A DNA stretch of 64,000 bases from Butyrivibrio sp. YAB3001 (lineage in GTDB: Bacteria; Bacillota; Clostridia; Lachnospirales; Lachnospiraceae). The stretch covers positions 616,833-680,832 of the forward strand of contig NZ_FOKR01000002.1 of assembly GCF_900112195.1 (NCBI RefSeq), in the 5' to 3' direction. This document shows positions 28,647 through 38,460 of this stretch, one piece after another. Positions within the stretch are counted from its first letter, which is position 1; each line of letters opens with the position of its first letter. The translations under genes and the position numbers were made by a program. The notes under the pieces were generated by a model. It ran no database searches and was not told where the DNA came from. It saw only the letters and a list, made by a program, of their open reading frames with translations.

Positions 28647-29768
28647 TCACAGTGTGTCGCGACGCTTTACGTATTGTGGATGTTCCGGTGTTCCACTGAT
28701 ATCTTTTACATGGATAATATGAGCCCACTTATCTACAATTGCATTCTCGATGTGAACACCCTCTTCTATCACCGCGTATGCCATGATGATTGAGTTCTTA
28801 ACCGTAGCCCCCTTCTTTATCTCGACGCTACGACCAATAACAGAGTTTTCTACGCTTCCCTCAAGGAGACAACCATTTGAGATAAACGAATTTGTAACCG
28901 ATGAAGTCTCAAAATACTGTGTCGGGCATGAGTCTGTTGTCCTGGTATAAATAGGCCACTCAGGTCTGAAAAGATTACTTGCAACATCATAGTCCAGAAG
29001 GTCAATAGATGCTCTGTAATAATCTGAAAGACTAAGAAGTGAAGCAAAGTATCCCTTGTGCTGAACGCCTCTGATATCCATATCCTTACACTTCAGATTA
29101 ACGATATCTGAAAGAGTATAAATTGAAGACAACGATCTTGCCTCTTTAATAAGGCTTATGAACACTTCTTTGCTCATGCAATAAGTTTCCATAAAAATAT
29201 TTTTCTCTTTTGCTGTTCCGAGATTTCTTTCTATGGAAAGAATACCCTTTTGTCTGTTAATACTAACAGTCTTACAGTTCTGATAATACTCTTTTGCATT
29301 ATCAACCTTATGATAAAGCAGAGTAACATCTGCGCCGGATTCAATATGTGTATCAAGAAGCTGCTTGAAATCCTGCTTATAAACCATGAAACTCGGAGCA
29401 ATAATAACATAATCCTGATGCATACGCTCGATTATATCGATATTCTCCATATATGCGCTGATGTCATTATTATAAATGGAGTGTGGATTAGTATCCTCTG
29501 CAAAAAGAAGCTGGATCTTACCACGCTTTGAGTTGATATTGTAATGTCTGCCAGATCCAATATGCTCAGCAATTGATCTTGCTCTGGATCTTACATATAC
29601 CTGAATTCTGTCCATTCCACTGTTACTCATATTTGAAATCGGAAAATCGATAACACGGAATCTTCCGAGAAAAGAGAATGAACCGATAGGTCTGTAATCA
29701 TGGAGACCTTCAACATGAATGCTGTTATCTGCGGAAGATACTATACCAAAAGCCTTATTTTTCTGCAT
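28647..29768 (-). CDS. glgD: GlgD, non-catalytic subunit of glucose-1-phosphate adenylyltransferase
   Basis: A protein of 373 residues in the ADP-glucose pyrophosphorylase family. It has the nucleotidyltransferase fold and C-terminal left-handed beta-helix (SVENSVIGRSVEIKKGATVKNSII) but lacks the GGxGxRL pyrophosphate loop (SSADNSIHVEGLHDYRP instead). This is typical of the GlgD subunit that raises activity of GlgC in Firmicutes. Its ATG overlaps the glgC stop (TAATG), with the GGAGG site inside the end of glgC, so the two are made in balance. Both feed glycogen synthesis. Confidence 0.93.
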   Translation of the reverse strand: MQKNKAFGIVSSADNSIHVEGLHDYRPIGSFSFLGRFRVIDFPISNMSNSGMDRIQVYVRSRARSIAEHIGSGRHYNINSKRGKIQLLFAEDTNPHSIYNNDISAYMENIDIIERMHQDYVIIAPSFMVYKQDFKQLLDTHIESGADVTLLYHKVDNAKEYYQNCKTVSINRQKGILSIERNLGTAKEKNIFMETYCMSKEVFISLIKEARSLSSIYTLSDIVNLKCKDMDIRGVQHKGYFASLLSLSDYYRASIDLLDYDVASNLFRPEWPIYTRTTDSCPTQYFETSSVTNSFISNGCLLEGSVENSVIGRSVEIKKGATVKNSIIMAYAVIEEGVHIENAIVDKWAHIIHVKDISGTPEHPQYVKRRDTL

Positions 29769-30910
29769 TATTTTGTACCTCCCTTCACATTTTTGGCAAC
29801 AAGCGTTATTTCCTCGCTATCCTTAGAGCCAACCTTGGTCTTAGCGCCAATATTCACATTCTCGGCAACCAGTGCTCTTGTAACCACTGCGCCTTCTTCT
29901 ACAACAACACCCGGCATAAGAACACTGTCAATAACCTTGGCTCCCTTTCCAACCGATGCTCCGGTGAAAAGAACTGAGTTCTTAACTGTGCCTTCAACTC
30001 GAACGCCCTGCGTGATGTATGCATTTGAAATCTTGGCATCTTTTCCTATGTACTGAGGAAGTGTTGAAACATCCTCTGTGTAGATACGCCATGAAGAGTC
30101 ATTCAGATTAAGTGCATTCTTTGCATCAAGAAGATCCATGTTGGCTTCCCACAAAGAATCGATAGTTCCAACATCCTTCCAATAGCCCTTGAACTCATAA
30201 GCAAAAAGATTTCTATGCTCATTTAACATTCTTGGGATGAAATCTTTTCCGAAGTCATGATCTGAATCAGGATTATTCATATCCTCAACAAGCATCTTTC
30301 TCATGAGCTTCCAACTGAAAATATAGATACCCATAGAAGCCAGGTTACTCTTTGGCTTTTCAGGTTTTTCTTCGAATTCAACGATTCTGCCATTACCGTC
30401 TGTGTTCATGATTCCGAAGCGGCTTGCCTCTTTCATGGGAACAGGTCTAACGGCTATTGTTGCGTCTGCGCCGTTTTCCTTGTGGTAAGCCAGCATCTTG
30501 GAATAATCCATTTTGTAAATATGATCTCCTGAAAGAACAAGGAGATACTCAGGATTGTAAGCATCAATAAAATCAATATTCTGTGAAATAGCGTCGGCAG
30601 TTCCTCTATAAACATCAAGACCTTCGTCTGCTTTTTCTCTAGGTGTTAATACATAAACTCCGCTGTCCTTGGAGTCAAGTCCCCAACGACCATCCTGTGC
30701 AACATAACTGTTCAAAAGAACTGATTCATACTGTGTCAGAACCCCCACAACGTCAATACCACTATTTGCACAGTTACTTAATGGAAAATCAATGATACGA
30801 TACTTTCCACCATAAAACACAGCCGGCTTAGCAACTTTAGTAGTCAGATCTTTAAGTCTGCTACCACGCCCACCTGCAAGGATCATGGCAAGCATCTCAT
30901 TTTGAGCCAT
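29768..30910 (-). CDS. glgC: Glucose-1-phosphate adenylyltransferase GlgC
   Basis: A protein of 380 residues that makes ADP-glucose from glucose-1-phosphate and ATP, the committed step of glycogen synthesis. It has the intact loop [14 protein letters not shown] (near residue 10), [20 protein letters not shown], and GTADAISQN and DHIYKMDY for substrate and metal binding. The C terminus is a left-handed beta-helix ([18 protein letters not shown]). The start is ATG 30910; the AAGGGGGG upstream is the ribosome site, so the earlier ATG at 30928 is not used. Confidence 0.95.
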   Translation of the reverse strand: MAQNEMLAMILAGGRGSRLKDLTTKVAKPAVFYGGKYRIIDFPLSNCANSGIDVVGVLTQYESVLLNSYVAQDGRWGLDSKDSGVYVLTPREKADEGLDVYRGTADAISQNIDFIDAYNPEYLLVLSGDHIYKMDYSKMLAYHKENGADATIAVRPVPMKEASRFGIMNTDGNGRIVEFEEKPEKPKSNLASMGIYIFSWKLMRKMLVEDMNNPDSDHDFGKDFIPRMLNEHRNLFAYEFKGYWKDVGTIDSLWEANMDLLDAKNALNLNDSSWRIYTEDVSTLPQYIGKDAKISNAYITQGVRVEGTVKNSVLFTGASVGKGAKVIDSVLMPGVVVEEGAVVTRALVAENVNIGAKTKVGSKDSEEITLVAKNVKGGTK

Positions 30911-31136
30911 AAATATGCCCCCCTTCATATTTCAAGAAAATTAAGAAAATAATTAGATAATATCAGAAAATACGCTGATTTACTGAATAATCAATAATAA
31001 TATTATCACAGACGCCCATTTTATGCTACCTAATACGGTCATAACTTGCCCAATTATTTCTATAATCTTTATTTTTCACTCGCATGCGGCTTGATCAAAT
31101 AATCCATTCGTTTTCTTGTCTTATGCTATGCTACAG

Positions 31137-31169
31137 AAAAAGGAACGCCGAAAAACGACGTTCCTTTTT
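31137..31169. terminator. Bidirectional hairpin terminator of the 31282 chemoreceptor
   Basis: AAAAAGGAACG (31137-31147) pairs with CGTTCCTTTTT (31159-31169). It stands about 110 bp after the receptor stop on the minus strand and has T-runs on both sides. Confidence 0.75.
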
Positions 31170-31197
31170 CCTGGTTATCCTTACAGGAGGAGTACCT

Positions 31198-31215
31198 ATG
31201 AGTAAGTGTGAGTAA
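31198..31215 (+). CDS. Five-codon mini-ORF with a strong ribosome site
   Basis: ATG AGT AAG TGT GAG TAA follows AGGAGG (31185-31190) at a 7-nt spacing, which is optimal. The hairpin at 31137-31169 lies just upstream. It could be a leader peptide or the start of a decayed gene. No downstream gene continues on the plus strand; the next gene is on the opposite strand. Confidence 0.3.
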   Translation: MSKCE

Positions 31216-31227
31216 GTTCAATAATCT

Positions 31228-31261
31228 AAAATATGAATTCATGGATTGTTCCGCGCAATCC
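31228..31261. repeat. REP-like palindromic repeat, short copy C
   Basis: GGATTGT (31243-31249) and GCAATCC (31255-31261) form a hairpin and share the flanking CATGGATTGTTC type sequence with copies A and B. It stands 20 bp beyond the chemoreceptor stop. Confidence 0.5.
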
Positions 31262-31281
31262 TGCGTAACACCCGGAAATCA

Positions 31282-33348
31282 TTACAACTTGAACTGTCCA
31301 ACTATGGACTCGAGTGTTCCTGCAACTTCTTCCTGCTTTGTTGTCATATCGTTTACATTGGATACTACATCTGCTGCAGCTGTTACAGAATCATTTACAC
31401 GGCTCGAAAGATCTGCTGTATCCTGTGTGGACTCTGCTATGTTCTCTATAGCTTTGCTGACCTCTTCCATGGAAGCACGGATATTCTCAACCATAGATGC
31501 TATGCTTGTTGAAGAATCTCCGAATGCCCCGGCATCATCGCCATACTGTTTTGCAAGAGCAACGAATTTATCATAATCGGGGGTAACTGTTTCCTTAATA
31601 AATCCAAGCAAGTCACCGGATGATGATGAAAGTGTTCCAAATGCTTCCTGCACGCCATCGATTGTTTCTCTGATCTGTTCAACAGCTTCTGATGTGCTGC
31701 TTGCAAGCTTATTGATCTCAGATGCAACAACTGCAAAGCCTTTTCCTGCTTCTCCTGCTCTTGCAGCTTCAATGCTTGCATTAAGTGACAAAAGATTGAT
31801 CTGATCTGCAATCTCAGCAATTGTATCTGCAAGTGTTCCAATCTGGTTAACTACAGCAGCCTTATCTTTTGCTTCCTCAAGATCTGCTTCTCTCTGCTCA
31901 GCAATAGAAATAGCATAGTCATGAGCTTTTCTACTCTCTTTTTCAATTTCTTTTGCTCTGCTCTTGATCTCTTCAGCGTCTTTACTGGTCTTTTCCGTCT
32001 CAGCAGCAAGCTGATGAACTGATGCATTTACTTCCTCAACAGAAGCATTTACCTGCTCTGTTGCAGCTCCGGAAGACATCATGGCATCGTTGACACCTGA
32101 AATATTTCCCTGAATACTGTGGAACTGATTTGCAAGTTCATTTGCCATGCTTGCAAGGCCATTGGAAGTCTCAGATACTTTAATTGAGCCATCTGAAATC
32201 TTCGTGATAACATCTTTGTTGTTTTCAAACATCTCATTCAGTGAGTCGCTCATCTGACCAAGCTCATCTTCTCGCTTATTGGCAAGCTTATCGATAGTAA
32301 AGTCTCCGCTTGCAAGAATCTTGGCAAATTCTTTAACATTGTTGATACTCTTTGCTATGTTGACCACAAAGACCATAATGATAACTGCACTGACAATAAG
32401 CGCGATTATCATAACAATGATAAGATCTTTTGTTGCTTTTTTTACAGGCTCCTCAAGCTCTGACATATCCATGCGCATAATAATCTTCCAGTTAACTTTA
32501 GGAACATTCATATATGTCACGATAACTCGCTGACCATTTTCCATAAAGGCTCTCATCTGGGGTGAATCTGAAGCACCACTTACAATTGCTGAACCAAGTT
32601 CTGCCAAAGATGTATTTTCATCAGCAGAAATATTTACGCCACCCTCGACCTTGGTAAGATCATCTGTATAAATATATACTCCCGTTGAATCAAGGAGCAT
32701 TGCTCTTCCTGTTGAACCTACTTTAATATCTGACACAAGTTTTTCAATTGAGGATAGTTCCATGTCAACAGTGACACAACCAATAAATTTTCCATTATCA
32801 TAAATAGGAGCTGAACAGCTGGACATTACGATCTGTGACGTAGGGTCATAATAAGGATTAGTAATTGTCGCCTGACCATTTGCTATTGACTTTGCCACAA
32901 GATAGTATTCCTGGTTAAAATAGTCATACTCTGCATTACTATAATCCCAGACCTCAACAATATTGCTTCCATCTCTCTGCCAGTACGGACCTACATACTG
33001 TTCTTCCGGCCTGATTGTATTTGGTTCGAACCACAAACCACAGCCAAGAATTGAATCATTATTTTCAATGATTTTCTCCATCATCTTGCCAAACGTATCA
33101 ATATCCACCAAGGTATACGATGTCGCAACCATCTCAGCAATATTTACTGCAGTCGTTTCAATGATCTCAAGCTTTGCATCCACTGCTGAAGAACTTGATT
33201 CAACTTCTGCATACATACTTGTAGTATTGGCTGACTGAACATTGTTTGATAGTTCCTTTGAGCCAATATACGTCAAAATAATCATTCCTATTGCCATGAT
33301 AGGAAGAATGCATAATAGCATCTTAAACTTAAGACTCATTTTTTTCAT
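31282..33348 (-). CDS. Methyl-accepting chemotaxis protein with dCache-type sensor
   Basis: A transmembrane receptor of 688 residues. Membrane spans lie at about 8-30 and 305-330. The periplasmic part between them looks like a double Cache sensor ([37 protein letters not shown]). A HAMP region (about 330-385) follows, then the signalling hairpin with the conserved tip [31 protein letters not shown]. It would signal to CheA/CheW. The ligand is not deducible, though Cache sensors often bind amino acids or small acids. ATG follows GAGGGTGGTAATCG. It is divergent from a second receptor 330 bp away. Confidence 0.93.
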   Translation of the reverse strand: MKKMSLKFKMLLCILPIMAIGMIILTYIGSKELSNNVQSANTTSMYAEVESSSSAVDAKLEIIETTAVNIAEMVATSYTLVDIDTFGKMMEKIIENNDSILGCGLWFEPNTIRPEEQYVGPYWQRDGSNIVEVWDYSNAEYDYFNQEYYLVAKSIANGQATITNPYYDPTSQIVMSSCSAPIYDNGKFIGCVTVDMELSSIEKLVSDIKVGSTGRAMLLDSTGVYIYTDDLTKVEGGVNISADENTSLAELGSAIVSGASDSPQMRAFMENGQRVIVTYMNVPKVNWKIIMRMDMSELEEPVKKATKDLIIVMIIALIVSAVIIMVFVVNIAKSINNVKEFAKILASGDFTIDKLANKREDELGQMSDSLNEMFENNKDVITKISDGSIKVSETSNGLASMANELANQFHSIQGNISGVNDAMMSSGAATEQVNASVEEVNASVHQLAAETEKTSKDAEEIKSRAKEIEKESRKAHDYAISIAEQREADLEEAKDKAAVVNQIGTLADTIAEIADQINLLSLNASIEAARAGEAGKGFAVVASEINKLASSTSEAVEQIRETIDGVQEAFGTLSSSSGDLLGFIKETVTPDYDKFVALAKQYGDDAGAFGDSSTSIASMVENIRASMEEVSKAIENIAESTQDTADLSSRVNDSVTAAADVVSNVNDMTTKQEEVAGTLESIVGQFKL

Positions 33349-33676
33349 CGATTACCACCCTCTCTAATATTCTTCTATACGTTTTGTTTGTGACGTTATT
33401 TAGATATTATCACAAAATTATTGTACCGCTATTTCCTCTTATTTTTTATAAAAAAACAATAAATAAAGCTGAATTTTAGATAAAAAATCGTGTGATATTT
33501 AATGACAGTTTCTTGTATATATTCTTGGCAATTTAATAATATTTCTTTATCTTTTCTTTACTGTTTTTTAACAACTTATATATCGTTATTTAGTTTATTT
33601 TGAGATAACATCATGATAGAATTAAGTTGCTGTATTGTAATAATATTTGCAAAAAACAGAAAAGGGGTGCATATAT
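33349..33676. other. AT-rich divergent promoter region between two chemoreceptor genes
   Basis: About 330 bp with no coding frame. It carries the promoters of both receptors. I see long A/T runs but no hairpin or operator I can support, and no clear sigma-D box. Confidence 0.5.
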
Positions 33677-35140
33677 ATGAACGCTGAACAATATCGTCGT
33701 GCGAATTCCAATAGTTTTAATGTTACCGGCGTAATAATCGGAGTTGGATTTGTAGTCACAGTTGCAAATATGCTGCAATCTGGAATTGATGGCAGTAACA
33801 TTGCGATCGTCATTGGCTCCATCATTGGTATGGCCATGGCTGCTGTAGGAAATTTTAAATATAGTACTGAAAAGATGGGATCCATCCTAATAATGGGCGG
33901 CGCAACCATTTTTTACTTCATACTTCTTATAGCCCAGAACAACATCATTTACTTTGCATTTGGTCTTCCAATACTTATCTGCAGCATGGTTTACCTTAAT
34001 TCAAGACTTTGTAAGATTGGTATATCAGCAATAACATTTTCTTTTCTTATCACTTGCATCAAAGCCTATGCCACAACAGGAACACTTGATATGGTGCATG
34101 TCCCTGCTTTTATCACTTTAGCTCTGGCATTTGTGTCTTGTATTGCTACTGTTACACTCCTTTGCAAGTTCAATGACGAGAACAACGAAAAGATAACCAA
34201 GCATGCCGAAAAAGCCCTGAAGACCGGAAATAAGATGGCTGATATAGCAAATAGCATCTCGGAACTCTTTAATAAATCACAGGATAATATGCACGATCTA
34301 CAGGAGATCATGAACACACAGCACACCGGAATGCAGGATATCGCAAGCAGCATGGAAAGCACTGCCAATGCAATAACCACTCAGGCTCAGCGTGTTCAGC
34401 AGATTCAGGAAGAAACTTCAACTACAGAGCAGCACAGAAGAGATATGACAAAAGCATCAGAAAGCGCTCAGGAAGCTGTTCATGAAGGCGTAAGAGTTAT
34501 CGGTGAGTTAAAAGAAAAATCACAGAATGTAGCACGCCAGAGTCAGGTAACAGTTGACGCAACTCAGGCAGTTATCAATAAGGTTGAAGATGTTACAAAG
34601 ATTGTAAGTTCCATCATGTCAATATCAAAGCAGACCAATCTCCTTGCTCTCAATGCCAGCATTGAAGCTGCAAGAGCAGGTGAAGCCGGAAAAGGCTTTG
34701 CAGTAGTTGCAAACGATGTACGTGAACTTGCAGAAGAAACCAACACCGCTTCCACAAAGATCACCAGCATTATCAATGAACTTAATGAAGATGTTCAAAA
34801 AGCTATGGCAAGTATAGATAATACAGTAGCATCTGTATCTGAACAGAATCAGATGATAGCATCTGTTGGAGAAAACTTCGACAGTATAAACGAAAACGTA
34901 ACAGAGATGCTCTCACGCTTCTCAGAAATCGGCGAAGGCATGAAATCAATAGCAGCTTCTACTACCGAGATCAACGATAGTATTTCAAATCTCTCAGCTA
35001 CCAGCCAGGAAGTTGCTTCTCTCTCCAACGAAGGTGTTGTTGCATCTGATAATGCAGTATCCAAGTTTGAAGCCTTTAAGACAACACTTAGTGACATTTA
35101 TAAGCAGGCAAATAAGCTAAAAGATATGCAGCAGGATTGA
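33677..35140 (+). CDS. Methyl-accepting chemotaxis protein without periplasmic sensor
   Basis: A protein of 487 residues. The N terminus has five to six closely packed membrane spans (about 10-170) and no extracytoplasmic loop domain. A coiled signalling domain follows (about 190-487) with tip sequence [34 protein letters not shown]. Such receptors sense within the membrane or the energy state. ATG 33677 follows AAAGGGGTG; the earlier frame start at 33647 has no site. A terminator follows at 35159-35217. Confidence 0.92.
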   Translation: MNAEQYRRANSNSFNVTGVIIGVGFVVTVANMLQSGIDGSNIAIVIGSIIGMAMAAVGNFKYSTEKMGSILIMGGATIFYFILLIAQNNIIYFAFGLPILICSMVYLNSRLCKIGISAITFSFLITCIKAYATTGTLDMVHVPAFITLALAFVSCIATVTLLCKFNDENNEKITKHAEKALKTGNKMADIANSISELFNKSQDNMHDLQEIMNTQHTGMQDIASSMESTANAITTQAQRVQQIQEETSTTEQHRRDMTKASESAQEAVHEGVRVIGELKEKSQNVARQSQVTVDATQAVINKVEDVTKIVSSIMSISKQTNLLALNASIEAARAGEAGKGFAVVANDVRELAEETNTASTKITSIINELNEDVQKAMASIDNTVASVSEQNQMIASVGENFDSINENVTEMLSRFSEIGEGMKSIAASTTEINDSISNLSATSQEVASLSNEGVVASDNAVSKFEAFKTTLSDIYKQANKLKDMQQD

Positions 35141-35158
35141 TAAATTAAGCCAAATTTC

Positions 35159-35217
35159 AAAATACCTCATTTCATTTTTTAGCATGTGCCCTCCTCAAAT
35201 GAAATGAGGTATTTTTA
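35159..35217 (+). terminator. Terminator of the plus-strand chemoreceptor
   Basis: A 19-bp perfect stem (35159-35177 with 35197-35215) ends in ATTTTTATAC, 19 bp after the stop. Confidence 0.88.
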
Positions 35218-35275
35218 TACCTTAACAGGCTAGTGAAAATTTTATCAATTTTTTATAATTTTACTCAAAAATAGG

Positions 35276-35305
35276 TTATCTTTTCGATAAAAAATACGAT
35301 ATAAT
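35276..35305 (+). promoter_or_regulatory. Candidate promoter of the small wHTH-like gene
   Basis: TATAAT at 35300-35305 with TTATCT at 35276-35281 (18-bp spacer), 66 bp before the ATG at 35372. Confidence 0.4.
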
Positions 35306-35371
35306 ATAAAAGAGGTAGATAATATCTAGCTTGTGGGTGTTATAAATCGAGGGAAAGGAGGAAATAACGGT

Positions 35372-35545
35372 ATGACAGCTACATTGGATGCTCGAATGGA
35401 AGTAATGGACTGCATTAAAAGGAACTGTGAAGATGAATACTATCCTGATCCGGAAAAAGTAGCCCATATTACTGGTTTACCATTGGGGATTGTTTTTGAC
35501 CTTCTGATTGAACTTAAAAACCAGGGTTGTCTTGGCAAGAGATAA
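35372..35545 (+). CDS. Small helix-turn-helix-like protein, 57 aa
   Basis: A 57-residue protein whose sequence DAEY-type acidic patch, then PEKVAHITGLPLGIVFDLLIELKNQGCLGKR, reads like a winged-helix recognition segment (helix, turn, helix). No family is firmly recognised. ATG 35372 lies 8 nt after GAAAGGAGG, so the longer frame from 35333 is not used. A terminator follows at 35594-35626. It may be a small transcription regulator. Confidence 0.65.
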   Translation: MTATLDARMEVMDCIKRNCEDEYYPDPEKVAHITGLPLGIVFDLLIELKNQGCLGKR

Positions 35546-35593
35546 TTCTTTTCTTTTTAGGTATGGAGAATGCAATGGAAGAACAGCATAAGT

Positions 35594-35630
35594 AAGGCTC
35601 TATGCAACTGATGTGCATAGAGCCTTCTTT
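35594..35630 (+). terminator. Terminator of the small wHTH-like gene
   Basis: A 13-bp perfect stem (AAGGCTCTATGCA at 35594-35606 with 35614-35626), followed by CTTTATTTGG. Confidence 0.85.
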
Positions 35631-35672
35631 ATTTGGAATATTATGCATGAATAAAACTGCGCTCGGCGCGAT

Positions 35673-35690
35673 AATGTCGCAAGCGACATT
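35673..35690. repeat. Short palindrome
   Basis: AATGTCGC-AA-GCGACATT. It is an 8-bp arm hairpin just beyond a GCGC-TCG-GCGC mini-stem, between two small genes. It may be the terminator of the 35722 gene or a REP-type unit. Confidence 0.45.
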
Positions 35691-35721
35691 CTATTTAAAA
35701 CAGTATTTGCGATATTCTATT

Positions 35722-35973
35722 TTATAGCATCTCCACAGGTTCATGAGTAAAATCACCAATACCGTCTGTATAAAGCTTTCTTACAAAGTCAATTGCTCTC
35801 TGTCCTGACTCTTCAATCGACACATTCTGACTGTAGATATATTTGATCAAATCTCCTCTTCTTAGTGTGAAATCAATCTCAGTTCCTGCTATCTGACCAT
35901 CACCAAAATCCAAAGGTTTAACTTCAACCATCTCAACCTCTTTAACAATGCCTTCACCGAAAAGAACTCTCAT
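35722..35973 (-). CDS. Small conserved-looking protein, 83 aa
   Basis: No family recognised. The sequence starts MRVLFGEGIVKEVEMVEVKP and reads as a compact beta/alpha protein with no export signal. The ATG follows a consensus AAAGGAGGTTT site, which supports expression. It is a single gene, convergent with the wHTH-like gene and divergent from the lipoprotein gene. Confidence 0.65.
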   Translation of the reverse strand: MRVLFGEGIVKEVEMVEVKPLDFGDGQIAGTEIDFTLRRGDLIKYIYSQNVSIEESGQRAIDFVRKLYTDGIGDFTHEPVEML

Positions 35974-36164
35974 TTAGAAACCTCCTTTGTTAGGGTTATA
36001 AAGTTAATAAAATATCGTTGTTTCGCGCATTCTATATATCACAATTTTATCACTTTATCAGTGAAATTGCGATACTCTTTGGTTGATTGCAAAATTTGTG
36101 CTATACTGTTTTATGCAATTTGACAAAAAATAAATAAAGCTGACATAGTTTTTTCACCATTATT

Positions 36165-36173
36165 TGCTATAAT
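36165..36173 (+). promoter_or_regulatory. Extended -10 promoter of the lipoprotein gene
   Basis: TGCTATAAT (TGn plus perfect TATAAT at 36168-36173), 57 bp before the ATG. Extended -10 promoters need no strong -35 box, and none is clear here. Confidence 0.6.
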
Positions 36174-36229
36174 GGTTAAGGCTGAATTATTTAGCTAACG
36201 CAATATATAAATACCAGGAGATTTCCATT

Positions 36230-36913
36230 ATGAATAGTTTTAAAAAAATATGCGGAGTAATTTTATCTGTTGCTCTTTCTTTTTCCGTGCTTACAGGATG
36301 CACAGCCCAGGACAAAACCGCAGTCACTGAGACTTCCACAAACTTTCTTGCAGCAGTTGCTTCCGACTCAACCGAAGACATCAATAAATACGCAACTTCT
36401 GACGTTGTATCAGGCGAATTTGTTAAGCTCTTCGACGCCGATTCCCTTGTAGATATTTTTGTTTCAAACAGCACTTCAAGCGCACAGCTTTCAGATGAAT
36501 CAAAGGCTATGATTGATGATTTCTGTGCTCGCTTTGCCGATATGATAAAGTCCTACTCCATATCAAACGTCAAGATTAATAAAGACAACACTGCTACTGC
36601 TATCGCAACTGTGAAAACTTCTTTTGCCGTAGATATCATAAACAGTGCCGACACTTCTGAAAAGATAAACGAAGCAATAGAGGCTTACAACACCAACAAT
36701 GCTGATGAGATCTCAGCTCTTTATGAGGAGGGCAAAGAAGTTGCAGAAGCCAAGATCTACAATGACATGATCAAAACTGTCCTTGAGATCTATGAGGAAG
36801 AAATAGACAATTCCAAAGAGATGACCTATGCCATCGCAATAACTCTTGAGAAGAATCCTGAAACTGATACCTGGATTGTTACAAATGTAACTGATTATGA
36901 CAGTTCAAATTAA
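36230..36913 (+). CDS. Lipoprotein of unknown function
   Basis: A protein of 227 residues with a lipoprotein signal peptide: KK, a hydrophobic run and the lipobox LTGC (Cys near residue 24). It would be lipid-anchored outside the membrane. The mature part is acidic and rich in Ser/Asp/Ala (TSTNFLAAVASDSTEDINKYA) with a beta-rich C terminus, like DUF4878/DUF5105-type surface proteins, but no family is certain. ATG follows CCAGGAGATTTCC. A single-gene unit with its own promoter and terminator. Confidence 0.8.
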   Translation: MNSFKKICGVILSVALSFSVLTGCTAQDKTAVTETSTNFLAAVASDSTEDINKYATSDVVSGEFVKLFDADSLVDIFVSNSTSSAQLSDESKAMIDDFCARFADMIKSYSISNVKINKDNTATAIATVKTSFAVDIINSADTSEKINEAIEAYNTNNADEISALYEEGKEVAEAKIYNDMIKTVLEIYEEEIDNSKEMTYAIAITLEKNPETDTWIVTNVTDYDSSN

Positions 36914-36932
36914 AGAATTATAATGCAAAAAT

Positions 36933-36997
36933 GGGACGGTTTTATCTGATTCTCCAAAGATGAATGAGTCAGACAAGACCGTCCCTTTCTTTTTTAA
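36933..36997 (+). terminator. Terminator of the lipoprotein gene
   Basis: GGGACGGTTTTATCTGATTC pairs with the segment ending GACCGTCCC (36985), followed by TTTCTTTTTT. Confidence 0.9.
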
Positions 36998-37037
36998 TGT
37001 TCAATTGAATTATGATTGCGCATTGCATGACAATCCT

Positions 37038-37685
37038 TCATGTCTGTTTTGACAATGACTTCATGTTCTCCCTCACTGTCAAAATGCCACTTCTTATCAT
37101 GTATCCTGAAACAAAAAGTGAACCAACAATGTCAACATATAAAGATATCCTTGACCCGGGCATAACCGCCACCATAAGAAGTGTCAAAGTGATGCAAGTA
37201 TCTACTATAGACTTTGCACCATAAAGCTTTGCCTGTACGCCAAGAACTGCATTTCCAAACTCTACGTGAAGTTTGGTGTATCTGCGCCAGAAAAGTGTAT
37301 TGGTAATAGCACCAAAAAGTGCAATAACAAAAGCAGGTGCAACATTTCCTTTGTTTCCGCTCTTAAAAAACAAAGTAACAATAACCATGCTGATACCACT
37401 CACACACATGATTACCCCGACAAAAGCGTTACTCCTGCACTCTATTTTTCTTTTGACATCCTTATCAAAGCCTTCCTTATTGGTAATTACATACACTACA
37501 AATGATGAAATTATAGCAAGAAGCTCTGCTGTCCTCCTTGTAAAATCAGCAAGCTGTGTAGAGCTTCTTCCCACAGTAAGTCCTATGCCCAGGACAAGAG
37601 GTCCGGGAGAGCTTAAAAGGACAGATAAAAGAAGTGTCTTAAAGCCACTTTTTTCATTCGTTTTATCATTTTTCTTTTTGCCCAT
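37038..37685 (-). CDS. Cation diffusion facilitator-like membrane protein
   Basis: A protein of 215 residues with about five membrane spans after a basic N terminus. LAIISSFVVYVITNKEGFDKD and the second-half segment AKLYGAKSIVDTCITLTLL...YVDIVGSLFVSGYMI resemble transmembrane helices 2 and 5 of cation diffusion facilitators. The cytoplasmic metal-binding domain is missing. The usual HxxxD/DxxxD metal site is degenerate (YGAKSIVD, VDIVG), so transport may be altered. ATG 37685 follows AGGAGAGAGGAC and lies inside the end of the upstream kinase-like gene (17-bp overlap). Assignment is tentative. Confidence 0.6.
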   Translation of the reverse strand: MGKKKNDKTNEKSGFKTLLLSVLLSSPGPLVLGIGLTVGRSSTQLADFTRRTAELLAIISSFVVYVITNKEGFDKDVKRKIECRSNAFVGVIMCVSGISMVIVTLFFKSGNKGNVAPAFVIALFGAITNTLFWRRYTKLHVEFGNAVLGVQAKLYGAKSIVDTCITLTLLMVAVMPGSRISLYVDIVGSLFVSGYMIRSGILTVRENMKSLSKQT

Positions 37686-37701
37686 ACTGTCCTCTCTCCT
37701 A

Positions 37702-38313
37702 TCAAATTGCCATAGCCGATAATGCAAGAACAGTCATTGCCGCCACCGGACAAAAAAACGTATCAAAGCCGCTTAGAACATAGAATTCAACTACTGTTGT
37801 CACTAAAGCAGTAAGGAAAGTAACGATCACCATCTGAACAATCCCCCACTTATTCCATAACATCAGAACAATAAACACACTGATAAAAGAAAACGCAAAC
37901 ATGGCAAGCGATCCTTCGAGACTTTTCTTTTTTGCCTTGCCAAGTCTGTGCTTTCCATATTTTTTACCTATAAGAGCTGCAGCGGCATCTCCCGGTCCCC
38001 ATGCCATGATACATGCGATGACAAGCATTCTCTCGCCTAAATAGCCCCAGCAGACGGCTGCAACAATAATGTACATTACTGTAAGAGCAGTAAAACTCTG
38101 CGAATATTCGAACTTTCTTCTTGCATTTACAGCGCTGCTGAGCTTTGGCACAAATGCTAAAAGAAATAGTGCAGGCGATATTATCAGAGTACCCACAAAG
38201 GTATACCAGATTGACTGCCTGTAGTCTTCTACCGAGTATACCCAAAGTACCGCCCCCACTAGTCCCAGTACATGCAAAGTTTTTCTGAAAACTTCTTTTT
38301 TATAACTACTCAA
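37702..38313 (-). CDS. CTP-dependent lipid kinase-like membrane protein (DGK1/VTE5/SEC59 type)
   Basis: A protein of 203 residues with six to seven spans. The signature GPGDAAAALIGKKYGKHRLGKAKKKSLEGSLAMF (about 100-134) matches the family of CTP-using diacylglycerol, phytol and dolichol kinases, which share the cytidylyltransferase fold. The substrate in bacteria is not known; a prenyl or diacylglycerol lipid is likely. The start is TTG at 38311-38313 after a GAGGG site. It overlaps the next gene by 17 bp, pointing to an operon of two membrane proteins. Confidence 0.75.
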   Translation of the reverse strand: MSSYKKEVFRKTLHVLGLVGAVLWVYSVEDYRQSIWYTFVGTLIISPALFLLAFVPKLSSAVNARRKFEYSQSFTALTVMYIIVAAVCWGYLGERMLVIACIMAWGPGDAAAALIGKKYGKHRLGKAKKKSLEGSLAMFAFSFISVFIVLMLWNKWGIVQMVIVTFLTALVTTVVEFYVLSGFDTFFCPVAAMTVLALSAMAI

Positions 38314-38361
38314 TTAAAAATCCCTCGTATACAAAGAATCTCTTGCGACTCTTTCGCACAC

Positions 38362-38387
38362 GAACGGATTACGAAAGCAATCCGTTC
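38362..38387. repeat. Palindrome between pgcA and the lipid-kinase-like gene
   Basis: GAACGGATT (38362-38370) pairs with AATCCGTTC (38379-38387) with an 8-nt loop. No T-run follows on the minus strand, so it is more a REP-like or attenuating hairpin than a strong terminator. Confidence 0.5.
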
Positions 38388-38460
38388 CTTTCCGCAATTT
38401 GCGCATTCATAAACACAGCGCCCTGAAACAGGAAAAATCTGCTCCAAGGCGCCGTCTACT

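Larger units (their letters stand above)
30911..31281. other. Intergenic region with hairpin, mini-ORF and REP-like copy
   Basis: No full gene is seen here. It holds the glgC promoter region, a terminator-like hairpin (31137-31169), a strong AGGAGG site followed by a five-codon frame (31198-31215), and a short REP-like copy (31228-31261). Confidence 0.6.

Noticed and set aside
31208..31576. Plus-strand open frame from a GTG start
   Set aside because: It is almost wholly antisense to the conserved signalling part of the chemoreceptor, and the AGGAGG site serves ATG 31198 in another frame.
35563..35595. Ten-codon frame after the small wHTH-like gene
   Set aside because: It has no ribosome site and its end overlaps the terminator stem.
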